This document shows positions 48,682-58,535 of a stretch of 62,860 nucleotides of DNA, piece after piece. This stretch comes from Streptococcus equinus ATCC 9812 (GTDB taxonomy: Bacteria > Bacillota > Bacilli > Lactobacillales > Streptococcaceae): contig NZ_GL698429.1 in NCBI RefSeq assembly GCF_000187265.1, positions 954,689 to 1,017,548 on the forward strand, read 5' to 3'. The notes under the pieces are model-generated. The model was not told the origin of the DNA. It ran no database searches and saw only the letters and a list, made by a program, of their open reading frames with translations. The translations under genes were made by a program, and so were the position numbers. Each line of letters starts with the position of its first letter. The stretch's first letter is position 1.

Positions 48682-49189
48682 GTAATTCTCCTAAATATTG
48701 TAAAAACGCTGAATTGGCTAGTTGGCTGGGATTGGTGCCTGGTTGGTTCAAAGGCACAGCAAGACCAAGTTTGTCATAGTAGTCTTGCCAAAACTCTGAA
48801 ATCTCCTGCTCATCATCACCAAATTTCATAGGAACAGTTTCAAAAATCGGTAAGATTTCTGCAATATACTCTGAACAATAATAACAATCATTGTCAGGAT
48901 AAAAGCTGTCATTATAAGGTCTACCGAGAAGATTCTTTGCAGCTGCCAGAACTTGGTCTGGATTTATTTTTGGATAACGGTAAACCGAAATAAGCTGCTC
49001 ATGTATATCCAAAAATTCTCTCAAACTTTGTCTAGCAACGCCTTGATTTCTCGTTGCATGATAAATCATCTGCTCAAAAAAGATACCAACATGACTATAA
49101 TGACCCGTCGAATCCTTTATGGCTTGTGACATTTCTGAGGCATCATACATAAAAAGTAAGTCTCCAGCCTGCAATTCGCGTAGTTTCAT
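48674..49189 (-). CDS. YiiX/YebB-like permuted NlpC/P60 cysteine hydrolase
   Basis: 171 aa. The permuted papain fold is shown by LQAGDLLFMY, HYSHVGIFFE (catalytic His) and the later CYYCSEYIAEIL (catalytic Cys). No signal peptide, so it acts in the cytoplasm; the substrate is unknown. No Shine-Dalgarno: an extended TGTTACAAT ends 6 nt before ATG, predicting a leaderless mRNA. Confidence 0.82.
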   Translation of the reverse strand: MKLRELQAGDLLFMYDASEMSQAIKDSTGHYSHVGIFFEQMIYHATRNQGVARQSLREFLDIHEQLISVYRYPKINPDQVLAAAKNLLGRPYNDSFYPDNDCYYCSEYIAEILPIFETVPMKFGDDEQEISEFWQDYYDKLGLAVPLNQPGTNPSQLANSAFLQYLGELHD

Positions 49190-49195
49190 ATCTTA

Positions 49196-49204
49196 ATTGT
49201 AACA
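49196..49204 (-). promoter_or_regulatory. extended -10 abutting YiiX-like gene start
   Basis: Minus strand TGT-TACAAT (49204-49196), TAAGAT, ATG at 49189. No good -35. Confidence 0.6.
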
Positions 49205-49274
49205 AAAAACATAAGCGACTGCTAGAAGAAGACAATCTTAAAATGCTAATCAATTGTAGCTAAGATTTATCGTA

Positions 49275-49283
49275 TGCTATAAT
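49275..49283 (+). promoter_or_regulatory. extended -10 abutting yaaA start
   Basis: TGC-TATAAT (49275-49283), GCCAGT, ATG at 49290. A TTGTAG -35-like hexamer lies 18 bp upstream. No Shine-Dalgarno. Confidence 0.72.
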
Positions 49284-49289
49284 GCCAGT

Positions 49290-50021
49290 ATGAAACTATT
49301 AATCCCTAACGCCAAAGAATTAAATACCAATCAAGATGCCTTTTCTTATCAGGAACTTTCTCAAAAGCCCCAAGCAATACTTGATATTTTGACGGATTTT
49401 TCTGTTAAAGATTTGACAAACTTTTATAAAATCAATTCTAGCAAAGCTGACCAAGAGTGGCTGCGCTGGCACCGCTTGTCAGACAAAGAAGCAAAAAGCT
49501 ACCCTGCTTGGCTCTTATATGATGGGCTGATGTATCGCTATATGAATCGTCAGCAAGTCAGCCAAGCTGAACAAGACTACCTCGATGAGCACCTTCGTAT
49601 CGCAACAGCATTTTATGGACTTGTCAAACCAACTGACCTGATTGCGCCGCACCGCCTTGATTTTCAAGGAAACTTAAAAATCGGAAAAACTTCTTTGAAG
49701 CAATTCTGGCGAGAAGACTATGATAAAGTCGTTCAAGATGATGACCTTATCATTTCACTACTTTCCTCAGAATTCGAGCAAGTCTTTTCACCAGATATCC
49801 GTAAACGCATGATAAAAATCATCTTTATGGAAAATCGAGCTGGTAAACTTAAAATCCATTCAACCATTTCTAAAAAAGGACGTGGTCGTTTGGTCTCACT
49901 CATGGCTGAAAAACAAATTGAAACACTTGAGGACATAAAGACATTAACTTTCGATGGATTCTCATTTTCATTAGAGCATTCAGATGACAAGACAATCACC
50001 TTTATCCGAGATGGAGAATAA
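49290..50021 (+). CDS. yaaA: YaaA family peroxide stress protein
   Basis: 243 aa UPF0246/DUF328: MKLLIPNAKELNTNQ, AWLLYDGLMYRYM, LRIATAFYGLVKPTDLIAPHRLDF, and a Lys/Arg-rich IHSTISKKGRGRLV. In E. coli YaaA limits free iron during H2O2 stress and binds DNA. It is divergent from the YiiX-like gene and has a leaderless-type start. Confidence 0.92.
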   Translation: MKLLIPNAKELNTNQDAFSYQELSQKPQAILDILTDFSVKDLTNFYKINSSKADQEWLRWHRLSDKEAKSYPAWLLYDGLMYRYMNRQQVSQAEQDYLDEHLRIATAFYGLVKPTDLIAPHRLDFQGNLKIGKTSLKQFWREDYDKVVQDDDLIISLLSSEFEQVFSPDIRKRMIKIIFMENRAGKLKIHSTISKKGRGRLVSLMAEKQIETLEDIKTLTFDGFSFSLEHSDDKTITFIRDGE

Positions 50022-50054
50022 AAAAGCAAACAAGAAAACTTGTTTGCTTTTTGT
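50022..50054. terminator. bidirectional terminator
   Basis: AAAAAGCAAACAAG, AAAA, CTTGTTTGCTTTTT: perfect 14-bp stem. Confidence 0.9.
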
Positions 50055-50058
50055 TTTG

Positions 50059-51012
50059 CTATTTTCTATAATAATATGCTTCTGCAGGAAAATCGACAAA
50101 TTGCTGACCTGCTACTAATCTTGGTTTAGAAATGTCTGAATAATCTCCTAATGGATTTTCTACACCAATCGGAAATAATCCAATAGCAATTCCTCCCGGT
50201 GTTCCATCTATAGAACCCGCAGCCAAAAATACTAGTCCTTGATTATTTCTTGACACTGAAAATATCTTAGCATCATCACCAAGCATACCGTCAGAACTTA
50301 TATTCAAAATCTGTCCTCTACCATTAACCCATGTTCCTGCTAATGATTCGTAATTTCCATAGAGGATTTGTTCGGTATTAATATCATCCGAAGATTGAGT
50401 TTTATTTGGTGATAATTCCTGCCAGTCTAAAGAACTGAAATCAAACACTTTTTTTCCTTTTACATCAAAGTAATCCGTTAATTCCACATCTTTACCAATC
50501 GGTACAGTAGCACTTTTTATAGTATCAATACCACTATTATCTCTTCTTAATTGATACTGGGTATCTTCCATTTCTGTTCCTGTTGACGTCCACTTAGCAG
50601 TAATAATCGTTCCATCTGTGTAAATATTTGCAGCTTCTCGATAACCACCACTTGATGCAACATAACTTTGTGCCAAATAGTCAGCTACTCCGTTATTATC
50701 ATAATAAAGAGCCGCAAATTCAACTGTTCCCGTAGACTCCCAGTACCGTCCAGAAAATAGTTCATCCTGACCATTCCCATCGATATCATAATAAGCGTAA
50801 TGCGTCGCTGGAGTATCACTTGTATCATTTCTAAGTTTTTCTAAAACGATATCATAAATACTATTATCACTAGCTTCTTTTTTATCAGATGTCAAAGTAG
50901 ATGAAGATGAGCCAGTATACCAATTTCCTGATACTTTCTGATTACTATTTTTCTTAGAACATGCACCTAAAACTAATAAAGTAATAACAATTAATAGAAT
51001 TCTCTTTTTCAT
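50059..51012 (-). CDS. lipoprotein with C-terminal DUF6287-like domain
   Basis: 317 aa. Lipobox LGAC (Cys about 18), then a Ser-rich linker. A middle region (about 50-190) contains ATHYAYYDIDGNGQDELFSGRYW, an FG-GAP-like Asp-rich loop. The C-terminal 100 residues start with YGNYESLAGTWVNGRGQ and end EAYYYRK. The same C-terminal module is present in the gene upstream. Function unknown. AAGGAAA precedes the start. Confidence 0.75.
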   Translation of the reverse strand: MKKRILLIVITLLVLGACSKKNSNQKVSGNWYTGSSSSTLTSDKKEASDNSIYDIVLEKLRNDTSDTPATHYAYYDIDGNGQDELFSGRYWESTGTVEFAALYYDNNGVADYLAQSYVASSGGYREAANIYTDGTIITAKWTSTGTEMEDTQYQLRRDNSGIDTIKSATVPIGKDVELTDYFDVKGKKVFDFSSLDWQELSPNKTQSSDDINTEQILYGNYESLAGTWVNGRGQILNISSDGMLGDDAKIFSVSRNNQGLVFLAAGSIDGTPGGIAIGLFPIGVENPLGDYSDISKPRLVAGQQFVDFPAEAYYYRK

Positions 51013-51030
51013 TTACAATTTCCTTCCATG

Positions 51031-52209
51031 TTATTGACGATAATAATAGTAATCATTAGATAAATGATAAACACCATTCTGTGTTGGTACAATTCGGGGT
51101 TTAGAAATATCAGACTTATCTCCCGATGGGTTTTCAAACCCAACTTTAAATAACGCCAATAAACCACCAGTGAAACCATTCCCCATTTTTATGTAAGGAA
51201 TGCCATCATTTTCATATCTAAAAGCACCTTGCAAACTTTCTTCATCTGTGGCTCCACCTCCTGAGCTGACAACAGAGCCATCAGCTTGAATAACAAGAGT
51301 ATCACCTTTTCCGTTACGCCATGTTCCGGCAAGCGATTCGTAGTTTTCATCCTTTATCTCTTCCAAATTAATATCATTGGCTGATTCTAGTTCAGCATCA
51401 TAAGCTAATTGTGTTTTAAGAGCACCAGACCAAGCATAACATTTCTGACCATCAATATTAACTTCCCACCAAGTTGAGTTATTATCAACTGATTCTCCAC
51501 TAACATAATCTAATACTTGAAGAATATCACCCTTTTGTTTTTTAGTAACAACATCAGCTGATAAGCTTGGTTTTAAACGTAAGTTCAATACATCTACACT
51601 AACAACGTAGTTAGCTTTTTCAGGTTTAGCATGAAAATAAACTTGTAATGCTGATTTTACCTCTTCATCTGTTGTTAATACTTTATTACCATCATCATTA
51701 GTATAACCATAAAGCACTACCTTGTTTTCATCTTTTACAGAATTAACATTGCCATTAACACGTTGAAGTTCTTGAACAGGAATATCTATCGTGATTTTAA
51801 CACTTGGAACAAGTTCTACTCGACTAGGTTCTTCTCCATTTACAGTCATATTACCTGATGTAACATAAGTTTGTACAGTATTAGAATCCTCATAATCTTC
51901 GATTGTGTACTGTCCTTTTAAAGGATTTCCAGCATTAAATGCCATCAATTCTGCGCCAGATCTACATAAAGTTGCAGTACCATCATTATTTAAGCTTATC
52001 CCACATGTCATCAAGGTTGAAGTATTTGATGCAACATAATAATAACGATAATTTAAAAACCAATCAGAATAATCTTTTTTCTCTTTTGTTACATTCTTAG
52101 ACTTGATAACTTCTCTTGAGCCATGGCTTGTTTTTACTTTACTACCAATTGATTGCTGATGACATCCAACTAAAATAAAACAACAAAATAAAAAGATAAT
52201 TTTTTTCAT
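51031..52209 (-). CDS. lipoprotein with SH3-like and DUF6287-like domains
   Basis: 392 aa. Lipobox LVGC (Cys about 16). N-terminal half of unknown type with an NYRYYYVAS stretch; a bacterial SH3 domain (about 205-270: VDVLNLRLKPSLSADVVTKKQKGD) that commonly binds cell wall; then YESLAGTWRNGKGDTLVI as C-terminal module, paralogous to that of the gene 18 bp downstream. The ribosome binding site (GAGGAG) is unusually far, about 22 nt. Confidence 0.78.
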   Translation of the reverse strand: MKKIIFLFCCFILVGCHQQSIGSKVKTSHGSREVIKSKNVTKEKKDYSDWFLNYRYYYVASNTSTLMTCGISLNNDGTATLCRSGAELMAFNAGNPLKGQYTIEDYEDSNTVQTYVTSGNMTVNGEEPSRVELVPSVKITIDIPVQELQRVNGNVNSVKDENKVVLYGYTNDDGNKVLTTDEEVKSALQVYFHAKPEKANYVVSVDVLNLRLKPSLSADVVTKKQKGDILQVLDYVSGESVDNNSTWWEVNIDGQKCYAWSGALKTQLAYDAELESANDINLEEIKDENYESLAGTWRNGKGDTLVIQADGSVVSSGGGATDEESLQGAFRYENDGIPYIKMGNGFTGGLLALFKVGFENPSGDKSDISKPRIVPTQNGVYHLSNDYYYYRQ

Positions 52210-52253
52210 ATCAATATCTTTAATTTTTTATCTCCTCAATATACAAAGCATAC

Positions 52254-52278
52254 AAAAAGGCGACTTGCATCGCCCTTT
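52254..52278 (-). terminator. ppaC terminator
   Basis: AAAGGGCGATGCAAGTCGCCTTT stem-loop with T-run on the minus strand. Confidence 0.8.
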
Positions 52279-52298
52279 TGTTATCCTATCACTTTTGA

Positions 52299-53231
52299 TT
52301 AAGCGTTGAAGCTTTCTGTCAATTGTGGAACAACTTGTTTTTTACGTGAAACAGCACCTGCAAGGAATGCGTGGTTGTTTTCCAGTTTGAAGTTGAATGC
52401 TGCTTCAACTTTATCCATGTTAGCACCAAGTGCCAAGATTTCAGAGTTTGAGTTAAGGATATCAGTAATCATAAGAACGAAATCAGAGTATCCGTTAGCT
52501 TGGATAGCAGCTGTCATTGCAGCTTCGATTTCTGCTTGACGTTCAAGAACTTCGTTGATATCAACAGTGTTAACTTGTGCAACACGAACTTGGTTTCCGT
52601 TAAGTTCGAATGATTTTGCATCGATGTCAATCAATTCTTCAGCAGATTTTGTTGCCAAGTTTGTACCAGCTTTAAGCAATACCAAACCGTATTCTTCAAG
52701 GTTAACACCTGCGATTTCTGCCAATTCAGCAGCTACAGCTGGGTCAGTTGCGTGAGTTGTTGGTGATTTAAGAAGAAGAGTATCTGAAATCAAACCAGAC
52801 AATAGCAAACCAGCCATTTCTTTAGGAAGAGCTACACCATTTTCTTTGTAAAGACGGTAAACGATTGATGAAGCTGAACCAACTGGTTCTAAACGCATGT
52901 AAAGTGGGTTAGCAGTTTCAAAGTTAGAAACACGGTGGTGGTCAATAACTTCGATAACTTCAACGTCACGAATATCAGAGATTGATTGTTGGAATTCGTT
53001 GTGGTCTGTCAAAATAACTTGGTCAGCACCTTCTGCTTTTGCTGATTCAACAACACGCGGTGCTTCAACACCAAAATAGTTCAATGCAAAAGTTGTTTCT
53101 TCATTTGGAGTTCCAAGAGCAACAGCTTCAGCATCCATACCAAGTTCACGTTTCAAGTGTGCGTATGCAATTGATGAACCAAGTGCATCAGAGTCTGGAT
53201 TTTGGTGACCAAAAACTAAAATTTTAGACAT
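52299..53231 (-). CDS. ppaC: manganese-dependent inorganic pyrophosphatase
   Basis: 310 aa family II (DHH) enzyme hydrolysing PPi. Metal ligands in [14 protein letters not shown] and [11 protein letters not shown]-terminal DHHA2 domain with [14 protein letters not shown]. Codon use is typical of a highly expressed gene. AGGTAA precedes the start. It is monocistronic. Confidence 0.97.
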   Translation of the reverse strand: MSKILVFGHQNPDSDALGSSIAYAHLKRELGMDAEAVALGTPNEETTFALNYFGVEAPRVVESAKAEGADQVILTDHNEFQQSISDIRDVEVIEVIDHHRVSNFETANPLYMRLEPVGSASSIVYRLYKENGVALPKEMAGLLLSGLISDTLLLKSPTTHATDPAVAAELAEIAGVNLEEYGLVLLKAGTNLATKSAEELIDIDAKSFELNGNQVRVAQVNTVDINEVLERQAEIEAAMTAAIQANGYSDFVLMITDILNSNSEILALGANMDKVEAAFNFKLENNHAFLAGAVSRKKQVVPQLTESFNA

Positions 53232-53383
53232 GTTTTTTACCTCATAATAATTATTTACCTCTTATTTTAGCAAAATTTAAGATAGATAGCAAAGCTGGCA
53301 GCTGGTTTTAAGGTAATATCAAACAAAAAAGCATCATCACCAGCCAATCGACTTACTCGCCAGTGAAAATGCTTTTGATATTT

Positions 53384-54001
53384 TTAATCTTGTTCAGAAT
53401 GGTTGTCATCAGAGATTGTTTTTTCTACCTCTGAGTCATTTGTAGAAACTTCTTTATGCGTAGCTCTTTCATGTTCTAATGCCAGACGCAAGAGACGCTC
53501 TTCTTCCTCACGATTTTCCTGATTGCGGATAGCTTCTTGCTGCTTACGATAAGCCATAAATTTTCGACTGTTATCCACAATGTGCAAACGTTTAATACCT
53601 TTTACAAGTAAACGCCAAACAAAAGTAATCAGTGATTCTAACAAGAGCAAAAGCTCAATAGCAACTACACCAAGCAAACTCCACGCCATAAATAGCGTCA
53701 CAAGCAACTGCGAAAATATCTTCTTAAGATTGCCTAAATCATTATTATGGATGGATAGTGTTTCCAAGAAAAGGTTAAGAATGCCTTGTAAAAGCCCTGA
53801 TTTAACAGATTTATCGCTTGATAAATCTAATTCGCCTTGGCTTGGCATCACTAAAACAATATCACCATCTTGAATATAATCAACCTTATCACCCAGTGTA
53901 ATGTCAAAATCAAACAATTCACGCGCTAATTTCTTAATTTTTCCATCCTGTGTTAAGTACACAAATTTATCATCAAATTTTAAAATTTTGTAACTGTTCA
54001 T
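53384..54001 (-). CDS. unknown protein with central membrane hairpin
   Basis: About 205 aa from MNSYKILKFDDKFVYLTQDGK. The N-terminal 60 residues look like a small beta barrel. One or two helices at about 110-145 (LFMAWSLLGVVAIELLLLLESLITFVW) are followed by a charged Glu/Arg-rich C-terminal tail. I do not recognise the family. GGTGGA precedes; a GTG three codons upstream is possible. A stem-loop at 53325-53375 may terminate it. Confidence 0.65.
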   Translation of the reverse strand: MNSYKILKFDDKFVYLTQDGKIKKLARELFDFDITLGDKVDYIQDGDIVLVMPSQGELDLSSDKSVKSGLLQGILNLFLETLSIHNNDLGNLKKIFSQLLVTLFMAWSLLGVVAIELLLLLESLITFVWRLLVKGIKRLHIVDNSRKFMAYRKQQEAIRNQENREEEERLLRLALEHERATHKEVSTNDSEVEKTISDDNHSEQD

Positions 54002-54061
54002 AGTGTCCACCTTGTGATAGAGCTTATCAAAGATTCAAGTCAATGTCAATAGTCATAAGGA

Positions 54062-54850
54062 CTACTGATGAATACGTTTCATGTACTCTGTGTACGACTC
54101 TGTGTGCATAAGCTCTTTAGCATTTTGGACACGTTCTTTCGTCGGTGGTTTCACCCCTTCGAGACTGTAGGGAATTCCCAATTCATGCCATTTGAATTCA
54201 CCCAAAGTGTGGTAAGGAAGAATTTCAAACTTATCAACATTTTCAAGTGTCTCTACAAATTTTCCAAGGTCAATCAAATCCTCATCAAAATCAGTTAAAC
54301 CAGGAACCAAAACATGACGAATCCAAACTGGAATTTTCTTATCAGACAAATAGCGAGCAAAAGCTAGAATATTTGTGTTTGGTTGACGTGTAACAACAAT
54401 GTGTTGTTTTGGATTGATTTCTTTCAAATCCAAAAGCACCAAATCTGTAACAGCTAATAACTTGTCAACAATCTCGTGATATTCTGGTGTATCACGGAAA
54501 GTAAACCCACAAGTATCTAGCGTGCAGTGAATGCCTAACTCCTTAGCTTTGGTAAAGAGAGCAGTCACAAAATCAATTTGTAACATGGCTTCACCACCTG
54601 AGACAGTGATACCACCATTTTCACCCCAGAAATGTTTGTAGCGAAGTGCTTCTGCTAAAACATCATCAACTGTTCTTACTCGTGATTTATTGCTTTCTAA
54701 TGCCCAAGTATCAGGGTTGTGGCAGTATTGGCAACGCATTTTGCAGCCTTGCATAAAAATGACAAAGCGAACGCCTGGACCATCAACAGAACCAAAACTT
54801 TCTGTTGAATGAACCATTCCAGTCACTTTTCCGTAATCAATTTCAGCCAT
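54062..54850 (-). CDS. pflA: pyruvate formate-lyase activating enzyme
   Basis: 262 aa radical SAM enzyme that installs the glycyl radical on PflB. The [4Fe-4S] motif is MQGCKMRCQYCHNPDTW (C-x3-C-x2-C); GGITVSGGEAMLQ and WIRHVLVPGLTD follow. AAAGGATG precedes the start. A cre-like site lies just upstream, fitting carbon-source control of mixed-acid fermentation. Confidence 0.95.
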   Translation of the reverse strand: MAEIDYGKVTGMVHSTESFGSVDGPGVRFVIFMQGCKMRCQYCHNPDTWALESNKSRVRTVDDVLAEALRYKHFWGENGGITVSGGEAMLQIDFVTALFTKAKELGIHCTLDTCGFTFRDTPEYHEIVDKLLAVTDLVLLDLKEINPKQHIVVTRQPNTNILAFARYLSDKKIPVWIRHVLVPGLTDFDEDLIDLGKFVETLENVDKFEILPYHTLGEFKWHELGIPYSLEGVKPPTKERVQNAKELMHTESYTEYMKRIHQ

Positions 54851-54864
54851 TTTCTATCATCCTT

Positions 54865-54878
54865 TGTAACCGTTTTTC
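54865..54878. promoter_or_regulatory. candidate CcpA cre site at pflA
   Basis: TGTAACCGTTTTTC, two mismatches to TGWAANCGNTNWCA, 15-28 bp upstream of the ATG. Confidence 0.45.
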
Positions 54879-54903
54879 TAATTTTCATTATACCATTTTC
54901 CAA

Positions 54904-54932
54904 TGAAAAAAGACTAAGTCAAACTTAGTCTT
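54904..54932 (-). terminator. terminator overlapping end of CNNM/CorC gene
   Basis: AGACTAAG (54911-54918), TCAAA, CTTAGTCT (54924-54931), T-run on the minus strand; the stop codon lies within it. Confidence 0.8.
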
Positions 54933-56256
54933 CTTCATTATTCTGTTCTATATCAGAAAAAACGACTTTTAGTTTTGTCACACGACCATCTTTGACTTTG
55001 TCATTTGTCAAAGCGATGTGCTTATCTTTTGACTCAACTTCAAACGTTTCACGACTATCTTGGCTCGGAATATTTCCGACACCTGTCAAATAAAATCCAG
55101 CGATTGTATCAACGTCGTCACTATCCAAATCAAGGTCAAAGTAATCATTGAAATCATTCAAAGTCATCGTACCTAAAACGATGTAAGTGTGTTCACCAAT
55201 CTCTCGAACAAATTGTTCTGCTCTATCTGTTTCATCATCAATCTCACCGACAATTTCTTCAAGAAGGTCTTCAAGGGTTACAATCCCTGCAACACCTCCG
55301 TATTCGTCTAGCAAAATTGCCATCTGATTTTGAGTATTTCGCAACTGGCGCAACAAATCATCCACAAAAATTGTTTCAGGAACAAACAAAGGTTCTTGTA
55401 AAATTTTGCGCAAGACAATATTGTCAAAGCCATCACGAAAACCAGCAGCAAGCAGACGTTTTGTGTGAAGAACACCGATGATTTTATCTTTGTCATCATC
55501 ATAGACAGGAATACGTGAGAAATGATTTTTCAAAATATCTTGGATATTTTCTTGCGTATCATCGTTAATGTCAATCATGAAGGCATCTGTACGAGGCACC
55601 ATGACCTCACGCGCCATTAATTCATCCAATGAGAAGACACCTTGTAGCATTTCAATTTCTTCTGCATCAAGCGTTTCTTCACTCTTTGACAACATGTATT
55701 CAATTTCATCACGCGTCATTTTTTCATCAGCATCATCAAATGTCATCGGCGTAATGCGTGATAAAAAATTCGTTGAAGCTGAAAGCAACCATACAAATGG
55801 ACTAACAATTTTTCCAATAAAAATAATAATCGGAACAGAAATGACGGCAAGATTTTCTTTGAGGTTCATCGCGATACGTTTTGGATAAAGCTCACCAAGA
55901 ACAATCGAAATGTAAGTCAAAAAGACAAGAGAAATAATGCTTCCCGCAGTCTGTGCCCAAGCAAAATTACCAAACCATGAAGCAATAACACTACCTAGTG
56001 AAGCTGACAAACTAGCCCCTTGCAACAGACTGATAAATGTAAGCCCAACTTGGATGGTTGATAAAAAGTTATTAGGTTTTTCTAAAATAGAAAGAAGTCG
56101 AATAAACTTCTTGTCCCCTTCTTCTGCTTTTTGTTCAACACGTGAACGATTTAAAGAAACAAGTGCCATCTCAGATGCTGAGAAAAAGGCATTAAGCAAA
56201 GTCAAAATTAACAATGATACAAATTGAAAAACTAAATTCTGACTCGGGTCTTCCAT
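54925..56256 (-). CDS. CNNM-CBS-CorC/HlyC family transporter
   Basis: 443 aa. CNNM membrane domain (about 1-195, four hydrophobic segments, LNAFFSASEMALVSLNRSR), a CBS pair (about 215-335, REVMVPRTDAFMI) and a C-terminal CorC_HlyC domain (about 350-430). The family is linked to Mg2+ or Co2+ export; the hemolysin name is historical. GAGGAG precedes the start. Confidence 0.9.
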   Translation of the reverse strand: MEDPSQNLVFQFVSLLILTLLNAFFSASEMALVSLNRSRVEQKAEEGDKKFIRLLSILEKPNNFLSTIQVGLTFISLLQGASLSASLGSVIASWFGNFAWAQTAGSIISLVFLTYISIVLGELYPKRIAMNLKENLAVISVPIIIFIGKIVSPFVWLLSASTNFLSRITPMTFDDADEKMTRDEIEYMLSKSEETLDAEEIEMLQGVFSLDELMAREVMVPRTDAFMIDINDDTQENIQDILKNHFSRIPVYDDDKDKIIGVLHTKRLLAAGFRDGFDNIVLRKILQEPLFVPETIFVDDLLRQLRNTQNQMAILLDEYGGVAGIVTLEDLLEEIVGEIDDETDRAEQFVREIGEHTYIVLGTMTLNDFNDYFDLDLDSDDVDTIAGFYLTGVGNIPSQDSRETFEVESKDKHIALTNDKVKDGRVTKLKVVFSDIEQNNEED

Positions 56257-56382
56257 ATAAATCTTACTCCTCTTTTATAAAAATTAGGCAAAAAACCTAC
56301 ATACAATTCTTAATACAGTGACTTCATTATAGCACATTTTCTAATTAAAGTACTAAACAAATACAATCATTTTATACTATTA

Positions 56383-56403
56383 AAAAAACCAGTTTAAAAC
56401 TGA
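56383..56403 (-). terminator. lacS-like terminator
   Basis: CTCAGTTT / AAACTGG stem followed by seven T on the minus strand. Confidence 0.7.
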
Positions 56404-56427
56404 GCTTTGTTTTGAAACAATTTATTC

Positions 56428-58344
56428 TTAATGCAAAGTAAGCACATTGTCACCTGCTTTAACAGTTTCTCCAGCTTTTGCTTGCATGTTAAATGTTTCA
56501 AAAGCATGAGTGTTTGTAACGGTAATAATAACAGTATCATCAAGACCAGCTTTTTGAATAACTGGATCCCAGAATTCAATTAATTTATCACCTTTTTTAA
56601 CACGTTCTCCTTCGACCACATATGATACAAAGCCTGTGCCTTTTAATTTGACAGTACCAAGACTCATGTGAATCGATAGAACAATACCATCTTCAGAAAC
56701 CAAACCAACAGCGTGACGTGTCGTAAAGACTTGACGAACCATGGCATCAAACGGTGCGTAAACACAACCATCACTTGGCTTAATGGCAAATCCTTTACCA
56801 AGACCTTCGCTAGCAAAGACTGGATCAGCTACTTGTGACAAGTCAAGAAGTTCACCAGCAATCGGTGCAGAAATAGTCAAGCCACCATCTGTTTCAACTT
56901 CATCATCAACATATTCGTGACCCCAAGTACGTTCAAGTTCTTCGACGATTTCAGCGTGTTTTTCTTCGGTTAATTTAACACGGAAGAAAAAGACAACACT
57001 ACTTAGAATAATCAAAGCAAATGGTAAAGCAAATACGTGAAGTTTGAATGACATGGCAGCTGCTTTTGTAATTGAATCAGCTGTCGCACCTGTTGTCATA
57101 CCAGCAGCAACCGCTGCAGCACCAATAACAAGGTTTGAAATAGCACCACCAAATTTATCAAGCAAAGGATGAACTGACAATGTCAAAGCTTCGTCACGGT
57201 GACCAAGTTTCCATTGACCATATTCAACACAGTCTGTGATAATCATCAAAACAACTAGAAAGACAAGTGGTTGTGGAATAAAGAATAATTCAGCAGCGAC
57301 CAAGACAAGAGTGAGTGAAGTTCCAGCTACTGATAACAAACCAATACCACAAAGCATAACAATGATACATGCAAATAATAGATGACGTCGGTTCAATTTT
57401 CCAGCTAATTTAGGGAAAAGTGATACTGACAACAAACCAACAACCGTGTTAATTGTACCAAGGATTGAGAATTGGGCAGCATGTCCCAAGATATAAGTGA
57501 AATAATACAATTCAGAAGCATTTAAAATGCTGATACCTGTAGTGTACAAGACATATGACAATGAAATTGCCATCAATTGATCGTTTTTAGTCAAAACTTT
57601 AAGAACATCTTTAAAACCAGTCTTTTCAGTATTTTTTCGAAGATTTAACTCAATTTCGTGTGTTCCAAATGCAACGGCTAGAACAGTCAAAACACCGAGC
57701 AAAGCTACGATGAAAGCAAATCAGAACCTACCACGATTATCACCAGCACCACCATTACGATTTAGTGAGAAGAAAAGTACAATCGGCATGATGACAACAC
57801 CGACAATGTTAGCACCAATAGTTGATCCGATACGAGCAAAGGTTGCTGTTTTTCCACGTTCTTCTGAACTAAATGACAAAGCAGGAACCATTGACCAAAA
57901 ACCAATATCTTTAAATGAATAGAAAATATCCATTGTAATGTAGATAAATGCAAAGATAATCAAGTAAAGAACTGGATTTGTCTTGTTAAGACCTCCCATG
58001 TCTGTAAACAAAATCAACAAAGCAATCGAGCTGATTGTACCACCAGCAACTACCCAAGGTTTAAATTTACCCCAACGAGTTTTGGTATTATCAATCATAT
58101 TTCCGATAAAAGGGTCGATAATCAATTCGACAATACGCAAACCTGCAATAATCTGAGTGATGTATAAAACCATGCGATTATTTTGTGCCGCATCACCTGT
58201 GTTAAATAAATGTGAGGTAATAAAGGTGATGAAATATGTTGACAAGGTTGCATAGAAAATATCATGACCAAATGCCCCAAAAGCATATGAGATTCGTGAT
58301 GTTACAGCCTGTTTCTTTGAAACTGGATTTGATTTAGTATCCAT
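56428..58344 (-). pseudogene. lacS: LacS-type sugar/proton symporter with IIA domain, interrupted by in-frame stop
   Basis: Full span 638 codons, matching LacS (GPH family, about 634 aa). Twelve-helix permease (about 1-470), then a PTS IIA-like domain (about 495-638) with LSIHMSLGTVKL holding the phosphorylated His. At codon 208 the expected WFWFAF reads R-F-stop-F-A-F (TGG to TGA, with the preceding TGG now AGG). The two halves are in the same frame. Start has AAGGAG; a cre site lies upstream. No lacZ or gal gene is adjacent. Readthrough is possible but unproven. Confidence 0.85.
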
Positions 58345-58389
58345 AAAAATCTCCTTCTAAAAGTAACTTGTTTTTCATTACAGTTTTAT

Positions 58390-58403
58390 AGTAAACGTTT
58401 TCA
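58390..58403. promoter_or_regulatory. CcpA cre site upstream of lacS-like gene
   Basis: Minus strand TGAAAACGTTTACT, one mismatch to TGWAANCGNTNWCA, about 46-59 bp before the start: catabolite control as for other LacS genes. Confidence 0.7.
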
Positions 58404-58535
58404 TAAAAGAAGTCAATAAGTTTTAGTAAAGTTTTACTGACTTTTTAGTTTAATGAATCAAACCTTTCAATAGGTATTTGTCTGAATTTTCTAAAAATGG
58501 TATAATAACTGTCAAACACATCTCGGAGGTCACTT

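Noticed and set aside
57721..57723. Selenocysteine or UGA-Trp recoding in lacS
   Set aside because: No sign of UGA recoding elsewhere in the window; a nonsense mutation is simpler.
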